Shown: positions 1 to 8,188, numbered from the stretch's first letter. The stretch: DNA of 64,000 nt from Marinobacter pelagius (GCF_003315345.1 NZ_QNRO01000022.1:1-64000); one strand, 5' to 3'. Translations and numbers: made by a program. Notes: a model not told the origin generated them from the letters alone.

Positions 1-125
1 AGTAGGCTGAAGAGGATCAATCAGATAATCCGCTGAGAAAGATTTTCTTCTTTACATCTTTGGCATTTTATCAACCAGAAATTCCGGATACCCGATAAAG
101 ACCCATTGGTTGGTTGAGAGATCAA

Positions 126-1112
126 ATGAATTCAGTGTCGGGATCTGGCGTCTTCCTTTTGTCCGCAGCGCTTTCAGCCATCTTCATGGGCACCATCGGC
201 GCCATTTCATTTTACGCAGGCGCGGGTGCCGAGACCGTAACCTTCTATCGCCTCTTCATCGGCGCTCTCCTGGTGGCGGTGTACCTGCTGGCAACCCGGC
301 AACACAGCAAGGTCCTCATTTGGCCCGGCGCGAAGGTACTCGTGACCGGTGCATTCCTCGCCGGATTCGTGATGTTCTACATCCTGGCGATGGGCTACAC
401 CAGTATGGCCAACGCCGTGATGGTGATGTACCTGGCGCCGGTTACGGCCTCCGTGATTGCACATTTCTTCCTGGGTGAACGCCTCACCACAGCGAGCGTC
501 GGCTTGATTGGTCTCGCCTTGCTGGGTTTCGCCATGATGATGGAGTTCAACTTCAACCTGAGTGGCCGAGCCGAGGAAGCGATTGGTCTGGCTTATGCGC
601 TTTGCGCCATGCTGTGTTACGTGGCCTTTATGCTCACCAATCGTATGATCGACGACCGAATTCACGTGGTTACCCGAAGCGGGTATCAAATGCTTGCCGG
701 AGCCCTGTGCATGTTGCCGCTTATGCTGCGCGAGGGTGAGGCAATAGCCGCGGCGCAATGGAGCTGGTTGATTGCCGCCGGCGTGATTCCCGGTTTCCTG
801 GCCATCATGCTGGCCGTCATTGCCCTCAGATCCTTGCCGGCGGCCACCTTTGGTACCCTGGCTTATCTGGAGCCGATTACCGTTGTTGCACTTGCCTGGG
901 TTCTGTTCGACCAGACCCTGAACGGTCTTCAACTGTCAGGGTGCGCGCTGATTATTCTTGCGGGTATCGCCCAGGCATTGTTGCTTAACAGGCGGCCTCT
1001 ACCGGAAAGGGCTGTCCCAGTAACGTCTTTAGCAGGTTTCAGCGCAGCTATACCTTGCGCGCCACAAACTGCACCACCGCGCCAACACCGGTGTGAAACA
1101 GGCCCTCATTAA
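126..1112 (+). CDS. EamA/DMT-family inner-membrane transporter
   Basis: The product (about 328 residues) is a polytopic membrane protein with about ten hydrophobic segments in two halves, the layout of drug/metabolite (EamA) exporters. The N-terminal stretch FYAGAGAETVTFYRLFIGALLVA and the later LAYLEPITVVALAWVLF are typical of the duplicated EamA repeat. I start at ATG 126, not TTG 114, because GAGAG lies five bases before it. The last 20 or so residues are hydrophilic and read into the antisense of the next, convergent gene (65 bp overlap), so the tail is probably not conserved. The substrate cannot be told from sequence. Family confident, function general. Confidence 0.85.
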   Translation: MNSVSGSGVFLLSAALSAIFMGTIGAISFYAGAGAETVTFYRLFIGALLVAVYLLATRQHSKVLIWPGAKVLVTGAFLAGFVMFYILAMGYTSMANAVMVMYLAPVTASVIAHFFLGERLTTASVGLIGLALLGFAMMMEFNFNLSGRAEEAIGLAYALCAMLCYVAFMLTNRMIDDRIHVVTRSGYQMLAGALCMLPLMLREGEAIAAAQWSWLIAAGVIPGFLAIMLAVIALRSLPAATFGTLAYLEPITVVALAWVLFDQTLNGLQLSGCALIILAGIAQALLLNRRPLPERAVPVTSLAGFSAAIPCAPQTAPPRQHRCETGPH

Positions 1113-1647
1113 TCTCCCTCTCAATCTCCCGGGCCAGGACAATCTCATCGCCGGCAAACACCTGCTCAAGCTCCGCCTGGCTGAACATCATCTCCGGATT
1201 ACCGGGACCACCTGTGCCGCGGCCGATCTGATCCTCGGTATAGCCTTCCAGAATCAGATAGCCTCCAGGCTTCAGCGCTTGCCTTGCCATTTTCAAGGAG
1301 TGCTGCCGCACCTGGGGCGGAGTATGGGCAAAGATCATCACCACCGCTGCAAAGGTGTCCGGCTCGGGGGTATATGCTCCCAGATCCGCATGCACAGTCT
1401 GAATGTTCACACCGCGCCGCCCGGCCAGCTGTTCGGCCTTGTCCAGACCAACCCGTGACAGATCCACGCAGGTCACCTCATGCCCCAGATCGGCGAGGTG
1501 TACCGCATTGCGGCCTTCCCCCTCGGCCAGGCACAGAACGGGGCCGGATCGCTCGGCTAATTCGAGCTCCTGCCAGAGCTGAGCGAGAAAGGTGTTGGGT
1601 TCCTCGCCGTAGACATAGGCGTCCTGATTGAATCTTTCGTCCCACAT
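1048..1647 (-). CDS. Class I SAM-dependent methyltransferase (TehB-like)
   Basis: A 199-residue soluble protein with a Rossmann-type methyltransferase core. The SAM-binding motif I is LCLAEGEGRNAVHLA (residues about 38-52). It is followed by an acidic end of strand beta-2 (VTCVDLS) and the post-core LKPGGYLILEGY. Length and motif wording match the small TehB/thiopurine-methyltransferase-like group. The substrate is unknown. It converges on the DMT transporter and overlaps its 3' end. The stop is close to the recognisable C-terminus VVQFVARKV, so this gene, not the transporter, has the natural end here. Confidence 0.85.
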   Translation of the reverse strand: MWDERFNQDAYVYGEEPNTFLAQLWQELELAERSGPVLCLAEGEGRNAVHLADLGHEVTCVDLSRVGLDKAEQLAGRRGVNIQTVHADLGAYTPEPDTFAAVVMIFAHTPPQVRQHSLKMARQALKPGGYLILEGYTEDQIGRGTGGPGNPEMMFSQAELEQVFAGDEIVLAREIEREINEGLFHTGVGAVVQFVARKV

Positions 1648-1696
1648 GGTTTTTCCTGAGGTTTTCAGGTTGAGGTTGGCTTAAGGTTATAAAAGA

Positions 1697-1726
1697 TTGA
1701 CAATATCAAAATCAGTCGGTTATGGG
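1697..1726 (+). promoter_or_regulatory. Possible sigma-70 promoter ahead of the MazG/helicase operon
   Basis: A perfect TTGACA lies at 1697-1702, with a weak TATGGG at 1721-1726 after an 18-base spacer. The surrounding divergent gap (1648-1870) is clearly more AT-rich than flanking coding DNA. The -10 match is poor, so this is only a candidate. Confidence 0.25.
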
Positions 1727-1870
1727 CTTATTGATTAATGCTATAACCGCTTTAAACAGTTATGGTGGTGTTCCGAGATGCTGCGGAGGTAAGAATTCGC
1801 CAGTAGGCAGCTATCATTTTGAAAGTCACGATAGGCGTTCTGCTTTCGCTAAGGGGAGAGAATAAGAGTC

Positions 1871-2218
1871 ATGGATTCACTCGAAGATTTGAGGAATGAA
1901 CTCAAACAGTTCGCACAGGATCGGGACTGGCGTCAATTCCATTCCCCTAAAAATCTTGCCATGGCGCTCTGTGGCGAGATCGGGGAACTGGCAGAACAGT
2001 TCCAGTGGTTGCGTGAGGATGACTCAAGGAACCTGAGTGAAAAAAAGCTTGCCGCTGTTAAAGGAGAAATAGCTGATATTCAGTTGTATCTGATTCTGCT
2101 CGCTGACTCACTGGGAATCGATATAGTTCAAGTGTCGAATGAGAAAATTGCATTGAACGCCGAGAAGTATCCGGTAGAGAAGTCAAAGGGTCGGTCAGAT
2201 AAATACAACGAGCTTTGA
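1871..2218 (+). CDS. MazG-like nucleotide pyrophosphohydrolase
   Basis: A 115-residue all-alpha protein of the MazG/RS21-C6 (dCTPase-like) family, which hydrolyses (d)NTPs to NMP and pyrophosphate. The metal-binding helices are visible: EIGELAEQFQW (about residues 36-46) and EIADIQLYLILLADSLGID (about 66-84), which supply the acidic side chains that hold magnesium. The tail ending KYPVEKSKGRSDKYNEL is typical of this family. The next gene starts 12 bp after the stop, so the two are probably one transcript. Next to a nuclease-helicase it may act on nucleotide pools or on modified nucleotides; that is inference. Confidence 0.88.
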   Translation: MDSLEDLRNELKQFAQDRDWRQFHSPKNLAMALCGEIGELAEQFQWLREDDSRNLSEKKLAAVKGEIADIQLYLILLADSLGIDIVQVSNEKIALNAEKYPVEKSKGRSDKYNEL

Positions 2219-2230
2219 GGGGCCGGACCT

Positions 2231-4612
2231 GTGATAGTTTATTCTGCTTCCAAGGCTGAGTTTGTTGAGCACGTTAAATTTAACGCTATCGAGAAACTGA
2301 TCGAAGAAGCCGTTTATAAGAAACTTAAGCGGCGAACGGGCAAGTCAGAAGTCCAGTCCTGGAAGAATTCACTCCAGTATATGTTCAATATACTAACTGA
2401 TGAGAGCATTCCTGCGTCGGCCGGCGTTGCGGTTGAGTACAACATTCCTCTCACAAGCAGGCGAGTTGACTTCATACTCACGGGAAAAGATAGATCTCGG
2501 AATGACACGGCAATTATTGTTGAGTTGAAGCAGTGGAGCACAGCTCAGGTGACTGAGAAGGACGCCATCGTGAAGACTTATCTGAACGGTGGTATCCAAG
2601 AGACCAACCATCCCTCCTATCAAGCTTGGTCATATTCTGCATTGATTGAGGACTATAACGAGACGGTGCGGGATGAACACATTGGGTTGAGACCTTGTGC
2701 CTATCTGCACAACATGGAATGTGGGGCCGCCGTCAATGATTCCCGATATGCCGAGCACACCGACAGAGCCCCTGTTTTCATCAATAGTGATGCCAAAAAG
2801 CTCTCGGATTTTCTCAAGCGGTATATCAAGTACGGCGATACCGACGACATCATGTACAGGATTGAACATGGTGTTATCAAGCCATCCAAGACTCTTGCCG
2901 ATAGCCTCGCATCCATGCTGCGAGGCAACCGGGAATTTATCCTGCTCGATGAGCAGAAGTTAGTTTATGAAACGGCTCTCGAGCTTTCCGAGAAAGGGCG
3001 TGAAAACCCAAAACAGACCCTGATTGTTAAAGGTGGTCCGGGTACTGGTAAATCAGTGGTAGCTGTAAACCTTCTAGTTGAGGCAACCAACAGAGAGATG
3101 CTGGCACAGTTCGTCAGTAAAAATGCGGCGCCGAGAGAGGTTTTTAAAACTCGCCTGACCGGAACCATGCGGAAAACTCATATCGATAACTTATTTCGTG
3201 GCTCCGGCGGATACACAGAGACCGAGAGCAATCGGTTTGACCTCTTGATTGTGGATGAGGCCCACCGACTGAACGAGAAATCCGGTCTTTACGGGAATTT
3301 GGGCGAGAACCAGATCAAGGAGTTAATAAAAAGTTCCAAGACCTCGATCTTTTTTATCGATGAAGATCAGCGAGTAACTCTTTCGGATATCGGAACGATA
3401 GGAGAGATTCGCGACTTCGCGCGCAAGCTGGGTTCGAAAGTGACTGTAATGGAGCTTTCCTCGCAGTTTCGTTGCAATGGCTCTGACGGCTACCTCGCAT
3501 GGGTCGACCATGTGCTGCAAATCCGGCAAACGGCAAACGCAAATCTGGAAGGCATAGATTACGATTTCAGGGTATTTGATGATCCTAATCAGTTGAGGGA
3601 AGTAATAGAAAAGAAAAACAGGCGAGCCAACAAGGCGAGACTGGTTGCTGGATACTGTTGGGATTGGAATAGTAAAAAGAATCCCGAGGCATACGACATC
3701 GCTATTCCCGAGCATGGTTTCAAGGCGAGATGGAATCTCGATAAACATGGTAGTAAGTGGCTTATAGCGGAAGACTCCATCAGTGAAATCGGGTGTATTC
3801 ATACCTGCCAGGGACTGGAACTGGAGTATGTCGGAGTCATACTGGGCGATGATTTCCTGATACGCGATGGGGTTGCTGTAACCAATGCTTCCAAGCGATC
3901 TAGATCCGACCGCTCTGTTCGTGGTTACAAAAAAATGCTCAAGGAGGATCGAGAGAGCGCCCTTGCTATTGCCGATATGATTATCAAAAACACGTATCGC
4001 ACCCTTATGACTCGGGGTATGAAAGGGTGCTACATCTACTCGTCCGATCCGGAGACTCGGGAATATTTCCGTTCAGTCTCGAGATCATGGGTTGAGGAGA
4101 AAGACGACGAGATGTTGCTGCATGCCTTGCCTTACGACGTGGTGGATTATGAAGCAGCTAGGCCTTATGAGGGCTATGTGCCGCTTTACGATTTGCAGGC
4201 AGCAGCCGGCGATTTCAGCGAGTTCCAATATCCTGAAGAATCCCAATGGGTGCACCTCCCGGAGCATTTCCACACCAAAAAAGGTCAGTTCGTCGTTCAG
4301 GTTGTAGGTGAGTCGATGAACAAGCGAATTCCGAACGGCGCATGGTGTCTTTTTAGTGACAATCCAGGTGGAACTCGAAATGGCAAGATCGTTCTGGTTC
4401 AACATCGGGCCATCGAAGATCCCGATCATGGAGGGAGCTACACGGTTAAGCTCTACCGGAGTGAGAAGACCTTTGTGGATGGTGACTTGGTCAACCAGAG
4501 GGTCACTCTCTCGCCTGTAACAAGCTCCGTAGGCTATGCAGATCTTGTGTTTGATGCAGATGATTTGGACGATTTGCATGTAGTGGGGGAGTTTGTTGCG
4601 GTTTTGGCTTAA
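2231..4612 (+). CDS. PD-(D/E)XK nuclease - DUF2075 helicase - S24 peptidase fusion
   Basis: A 793-residue multidomain protein. Residues about 60-105 carry a PD-(D/E)XK-like nuclease signature (RVDF with D80, then VELKQW with E98 and K100). A superfamily-1-like DUF2075/Schlafen-group-3 helicase follows: Walker A GGPGTGKS (268-275), Walker B LLIVDEAH (338-345), FFIDEDQRV (about 374-382) and LSSQFRC (about 409-415). Residues from about 650 to the end form an S24 (LexA/UmuD) peptidase with GESM (serine 695) and lysine 740 in YTVKLY. A possible cleavage bond lies at A659-G660. The start is GTG 2231, set by AGGGG eight bases upstream. The gene lies 12 bp from its neighbours on both sides. Base composition is lower in GC than the flanks, consistent with horizontal transfer. 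Domains are well supported; the biological role is inferred to be DNA-damage- or phage-linked. Confidence 0.85.
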   Translation: MIVYSASKAEFVEHVKFNAIEKLIEEAVYKKLKRRTGKSEVQSWKNSLQYMFNILTDESIPASAGVAVEYNIPLTSRRVDFILTGKDRSRNDTAIIVELKQWSTAQVTEKDAIVKTYLNGGIQETNHPSYQAWSYSALIEDYNETVRDEHIGLRPCAYLHNMECGAAVNDSRYAEHTDRAPVFINSDAKKLSDFLKRYIKYGDTDDIMYRIEHGVIKPSKTLADSLASMLRGNREFILLDEQKLVYETALELSEKGRENPKQTLIVKGGPGTGKSVVAVNLLVEATNREMLAQFVSKNAAPREVFKTRLTGTMRKTHIDNLFRGSGGYTETESNRFDLLIVDEAHRLNEKSGLYGNLGENQIKELIKSSKTSIFFIDEDQRVTLSDIGTIGEIRDFARKLGSKVTVMELSSQFRCNGSDGYLAWVDHVLQIRQTANANLEGIDYDFRVFDDPNQLREVIEKKNRRANKARLVAGYCWDWNSKKNPEAYDIAIPEHGFKARWNLDKHGSKWLIAEDSISEIGCIHTCQGLELEYVGVILGDDFLIRDGVAVTNASKRSRSDRSVRGYKKMLKEDRESALAIADMIIKNTYRTLMTRGMKGCYIYSSDPETREYFRSVSRSWVEEKDDEMLLHALPYDVVDYEAARPYEGYVPLYDLQAAAGDFSEFQYPEESQWVHLPEHFHTKKGQFVVQVVGESMNKRIPNGAWCLFSDNPGGTRNGKIVLVQHRAIEDPDHGGSYTVKLYRSEKTFVDGDLVNQRVTLSPVTSSVGYADLVFDADDLDDLHVVGEFVAVLA

Positions 4613-4624
4613 GGGGGCGATTTC

Positions 4625-5215
4625 CTGAATAACGCAATTTTGATTGTGGACCTTGAAGCTACCTGCTGGCAAAACAGCCTCACCCCCTCCGGTGAGCGCC
4701 AGAACATCCACAACATGGAAATCATCGAATTCGGCTGCGCCCTCGCAACGCGGGCCGGTGAACTTCTGGATGCTCGTTCTTTCCTGGTCCGGCCAGCTCG
4801 TAACCCGGTGCTGAGCGAGTTTTGCACTTCCTTGACCAGTATCTCCCAATCAATGGTCGATGAGGCCTCAATCTATCCGGATGTGGTAAGCGCACTAAAT
4901 AACTGGCTAGGCACCCCAGAGGAATCGCTCATCTGGTGCAGTTGGGGAAACTACGATCGGCTGCATATCCTCGCCGAGAGTGAGAAACACGGCCTCCTGC
5001 CGTCCTTCATGGCGTACCCGCACCTGAACCTCAAACGAATCTGGCGGCTGAGTACGGGGCAGAAGAAAAAAAATGGTTTGTCGAATGCTCTGATTTACCA
5101 CAACCTGGCATTCGAGGGGCGGCAGCATCGAGGCGTGGACGACGCCAGGAATATTGTTCGTTTATTGCCTGTCATGGACTGGTCGTTGGAGTCTGAACTG
5201 CTTACCCATCCCTAG
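4625..5215 (+). CDS. DEDDh 3'-5' exonuclease (KapD/ERI-like)
   Basis: A DnaQ-superfamily exonuclease of about 196 residues. ExoI is IVDLEATCW (aspartate 9 and glutamate 11 with the start used here), ExoII lies in WCSWGNYDRLHI, and ExoIII is HRGVDDARN with the catalytic histidine and aspartate. The EATCW form is typical of the ERI1/KapD subgroup acting on RNA or DNA 3' ends. I place the start at CTG 4625, giving MNNAILIVDLEATCW, because AAGGGGG ends seven bases before it. The alternative TTG 4640 is 22 bases away and would truncate strand beta-1. It follows the helicase after 12 bp and is probably in the same operon. Exonuclease confident; CTG start moderate. Confidence 0.85.
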   Translation: MNNAILIVDLEATCWQNSLTPSGERQNIHNMEIIEFGCALATRAGELLDARSFLVRPARNPVLSEFCTSLTSISQSMVDEASIYPDVVSALNNWLGTPEESLIWCSWGNYDRLHILAESEKHGLLPSFMAYPHLNLKRIWRLSTGQKKKNGLSNALIYHNLAFEGRQHRGVDDARNIVRLLPVMDWSLESELLTHP

Positions 5216-5337
5216 ACTTGAGCAGAGTCGGATCAGAAGCTTCATCGGGTCTCAGTGCGGTGCCGTATACGCTTTCGGTGAACTCGGTATAAGCACCTCT
5301 CGGCAATGAACGGAAAAATGTTTTGGAGATCCCCCGA

Positions 5338-5781
5338 ATGGCATTCATGCGAAAAACAAAACAGGAGCTGGAAGCCGCTCTTGAGAAACTCGAGGCAGCG
5401 GAAGCCCGGATTCAGGAACTGGAAGCCAATGTCCGCGCTATCGAGCGCGTTGCCGGCGTGATGGTTCTGTCGCCGGATGGCCTCATCGAGAGCGTCAATG
5501 ACATTGTCCTGGACGGGTTGGGGTATCAGCGTTATGACCTGATCGGTCAGCATCATCGGGTGCTGTGTGACGAGGAGTACACCAGAAGCGAAGACTACAT
5601 ACGATTCTGGCGCGAGCTTGTCACCGGCCATACCAGGCAGGGCCGCTTTGAGCGTGTCCATGCCAACGGCCACCGTATCTGGTTGGAAGCCTGTTACTCG
5701 CCAGTGATGAGTGACAAGGGGCTCTCCAGACGTGTCATTACCCTGGTGAGTGATATCAGTGAAGGATCACCAGGGTCCTGA
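5338..5781 (+). CDS. Stand-alone PAS sensor protein
   Basis: A 147-residue protein. Residues about 5-40 form a charged heptad-like coiled coil (EAALEKLEAAEARIQELEANV). A single PAS domain follows, with the wording common in aerotaxis-type and BdlA-like chemoreceptors (LGYQRYDLIGQHHRVLCDEEYTRS, then RFERVHANGHRIWLEACYSPV). No methyl-accepting, kinase, GGDEF or HTH output domain follows; the frame ends after the PAS C-terminal strand. The start at ATG 5338 is fixed by GGAG nine bases upstream. It may deliver its signal by binding a partner. The ligand (heme or flavin in relatives) cannot be judged. Confidence 0.8.
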   Translation: MAFMRKTKQELEAALEKLEAAEARIQELEANVRAIERVAGVMVLSPDGLIESVNDIVLDGLGYQRYDLIGQHHRVLCDEEYTRSEDYIRFWRELVTGHTRQGRFERVHANGHRIWLEACYSPVMSDKGLSRRVITLVSDISEGSPGS

Positions 5782-5882
5782 GCCTCTTTGCCGCGGGTGC
5801 CGGCCTTCTCGGCCATTGTTTGCATACCTTTCTACGGACATGATCTGGATTCATGCGAACCATCAACAATCAGGATGATCCC

Positions 5883-7214
5883 ATGCCCCCATCGCCCCTT
5901 GCCCAATCCCTGAAACTCCCCTGCGGCGCCGTTCTGCCCAATCGTCTCGCCAAGGCTGCCATGACCGAAGGCTTGTCCGACGACCACTTACACGCCACCC
6001 ACCGGCACGAAACGCTCTATCGCCGCTGGTCCGATGGCGGAGCCGGCTTGCTGATCACGGGCAATGTGATGATCGATCACCGGGTACTGGAACGGCCGGG
6101 CAACGTGGCCATCGATCCGGCACCGGCGGAGGGTGAGCCTGAGGGTATGGCGGAGTTGCGCGCCTGGGCCAGGGCCGGCACCCGCAATGGTAATCACCTG
6201 TGGATGCAGATTTCTCACGCCGGTCGGCAGTCGCCGCGCTATGTGACTTCGCGGCCGATGGGGCCTTCAGCGGTCCAGCTGTCACTGATGGGCAACTATG
6301 CCCGACCGAAGGCGCTGAGCGAGCCGGAGATCCTCGATTTTATCCAGCGCTTTGCCAACGTCGCCCGGATTGCCAGGGAAGCGGGCTTCACCGGTGTTCA
6401 GGTGCATGGGGCCCATGGTTATCTGCTGTCGTCTTTCCTGTCTCCGGTCACCAACCAGCGGACGGATCGTTGGGGTGGGTCGCTGGAGAACCGGGCCCGT
6501 TTCCTGCTCGAGGTCGTTCGGGCGACTCGTGCGGCGGTGGGCCCGGAGTTCCCGGTGGCGGTCAAACTCAATTCCGACGATTTCCGGAAGGGTGGATTTA
6601 CCCTTGATGAGTGTGTGAATGTGGTTCGCTGGCTCAATGAGGAGGGGATCGACTTGCTGGAGGTGTCGGGTGGCACCTACGAACAACCGCGATTGCTCGG
6701 ATACAGCGGTGATGCGGAAACCGCGAGCGAAGGGCCGGCCATGCGGGAAAGCACCCGGAAGCGGGAGGCCTATTTCCTCGATTACGCCCAGAAAATTCGC
6801 GAAGTCTGTGATTGCCCGCTGATGGTCACCGGTGGGTTCCGGACCCGCGAGTTTATGGAAGAGGTGGTCGCCAATGGCGAGACGGATGTGATCGGCCTGG
6901 GTCGCCCGCTCTGTACGGACCCGGATACTCCCAAGGATCTGCTCGAAGGGCGCATCGAGAAGACGGTTTGCCATGAGGATCACATCAAGCTTGCACAGCG
7001 CGGTTTCTTCTCACCGGCCAGTCCGCTGATGCCGCTCAAAGTGATTAATGTGCTGGGTGGCCAGGCCTGGTACTACCAGCAGATTTTCCGGCTGGCAGAC
7101 AATGAAGAGGCCGATCCGGAGCTGGGTATCCTCAAGGCTGTCGGCGCTTACCTGAAGGATGAACTCACCCGGGCCCGACGGGTGAAGAAAGCCCGCCGGC
7201 ACCGGAGTCTCTGA
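5883..7214 (+). CDS. NADH:flavin oxidoreductase (Old Yellow Enzyme family)
   Basis: An FMN-dependent (beta/alpha)8-barrel oxidoreductase of about 443 residues. Visible motifs are the N-terminal LPNRLAKAAMTEG, the substrate-binding HAGRQ, the barrel motif GVQVHGAHGYLLSSFLSP followed by TDRWGGSLENRARF, and the phosphate-binding end VTGGFRTREFMEE and DVIGLGRPLCTDP. There is no C-terminal 2,4-dienoyl-CoA reductase extension. I chose ATG 5883 because AGGA at 5872-5875 sits seven bases before it; an upstream in-frame ATG at 5853 has no such site. Enzymes of this type reduce activated C=C bonds; the natural substrate is unknown. Confidence 0.9.
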   Translation: MPPSPLAQSLKLPCGAVLPNRLAKAAMTEGLSDDHLHATHRHETLYRRWSDGGAGLLITGNVMIDHRVLERPGNVAIDPAPAEGEPEGMAELRAWARAGTRNGNHLWMQISHAGRQSPRYVTSRPMGPSAVQLSLMGNYARPKALSEPEILDFIQRFANVARIAREAGFTGVQVHGAHGYLLSSFLSPVTNQRTDRWGGSLENRARFLLEVVRATRAAVGPEFPVAVKLNSDDFRKGGFTLDECVNVVRWLNEEGIDLLEVSGGTYEQPRLLGYSGDAETASEGPAMRESTRKREAYFLDYAQKIREVCDCPLMVTGGFRTREFMEEVVANGETDVIGLGRPLCTDPDTPKDLLEGRIEKTVCHEDHIKLAQRGFFSPASPLMPLKVINVLGGQAWYYQQIFRLADNEEADPELGILKAVGAYLKDELTRARRVKKARRHRSL

Positions 7215-7287
7215 TTACCCTTATTACATCGCGATGGGTTCTAACTGCCTTGATAGAGGGGGCCTGCCAGTAACCTGATTGACGTTT

Positions 7288-7704
7288 CTAGGCCATTAAA
7301 TCCGAGAACACCCTGGCAAACTCCCGAAAGTCGCCAAGATGGTTCCTGCAGATTGAATACACAATCTCCCAGTTCACATCGTCGTAATTGTGAACCATCA
7401 CGTTTCGAAAACCGACTGACTTTCTCAATCGAACGGCAAGCTCGGGGTCGATAACGCCGGATTGGGCCAGGGCCTCGAAGGCTTGGCCCATCGTTTTCGG
7501 TGCCGTGGCTTCGGTGTGCTCTGCCAGCCAATGAGAAGCGATGTCCACACACATTTGCACCGCGCGCGTGAGGTTCAGAGAAATAATATCCTGGGCATCC
7601 AGGTCATCCAGCAGCGAATCCAGATTTTCGGGAAGTCGTGATTCCACACGTTGAATGCAGCGTCTGAGCGATTCCAGTTTCTGAGCTACGAGTTGTTCAT
7701 CCAT
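7288..7704 (-). CDS. hepT: HepT-type toxin (HEPN ribonuclease)
   Basis: A 138-residue all-alpha protein of the HepT (former DUF86) family. The HEPN RNase motif RX4HXY is present as R100-NVMV-H105-N-Y107. Family toxins cleave RNA and are neutralised by a MntA nucleotidyltransferase that adds AMP to a tyrosine in or near this motif. The start overlaps the end of the upstream antitoxin gene by 19 bp, which indicates translational coupling. It lies between a housekeeping oxidoreductase and the Wadjet operon, as expected for a defence island. Confidence 0.9.
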   Translation of the reverse strand: MDEQLVAQKLESLRRCIQRVESRLPENLDSLLDDLDAQDIISLNLTRAVQMCVDIASHWLAEHTEATAPKTMGQAFEALAQSGVIDPELAVRLRKSVGFRNVMVHNYDDVNWEIVYSICRNHLGDFREFARVFSDLMA

Positions 7705-8099
7705 GCGCGCCGTCGTCCTTCGAGTATGCGTTTCTGGTAGGGCACAAAGTCTTCATTTTCCATGATATTGCGGTAGATCAGATCTCCCCACTGGTGGCGC
7801 GTGCCGATTACCTGGATTCCGTTATGGACTATCTGATCCAGCAACGGCTGACCTGCTGTACGCAAATCCACAAGATCCACCGCACGGTTGAAGGCCAATG
7901 CGATCGCTTCGGTGATGGCGATGCGTTCATCCGAGGTGAGTTCTTTATCGGCTTGCACTCCAACATCGATATCGCTGTCCGGGCGTGCTTTGCCGCTAGC
8001 CATGGAACCAAACAGGACAGCAAGCCGGATTTGCGGAAATTTGGTCAGTAATTCTCTGAGTTTGAGAATGGCCGGATTTTCAGACGATTTGGATGTCAT
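7686..8099 (-). CDS. mntA: MntA-type antitoxin (minimal nucleotidyltransferase)
   Basis: A 137-residue minimal nucleotidyltransferase. The family motif GSX10DXD is clear: G31-S32, then D43-I-D45. A further aspartate occurs in VDLVDLR. In characterised pairs such proteins AMPylate HepT and block its RNase activity. I start at ATG 8099; the TTG at 8123 would add eight residues without a ribosome-binding site. It is the first gene of the two-gene toxin-antitoxin unit, overlapping hepT by 19 bp. The jetD stop lies 89 bp upstream, so co-transcription with Wadjet is possible but not shown. Confidence 0.88.
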   Translation of the reverse strand: MTSKSSENPAILKLRELLTKFPQIRLAVLFGSMASGKARPDSDIDVGVQADKELTSDERIAITEAIALAFNRAVDLVDLRTAGQPLLDQIVHNGIQVIGTRHQWGDLIYRNIMENEDFVPYQKRILEGRRRAWMNNS

Positions 8100-8188
8100 T
8101 TTGTTTGCCCGGTGAAGAGTCAATCAAAGTTTATCAGAAAGCCTGGTAGTAAGGGTCAGGTTGGCGACGCTCGAGGCTATCGCAACTA

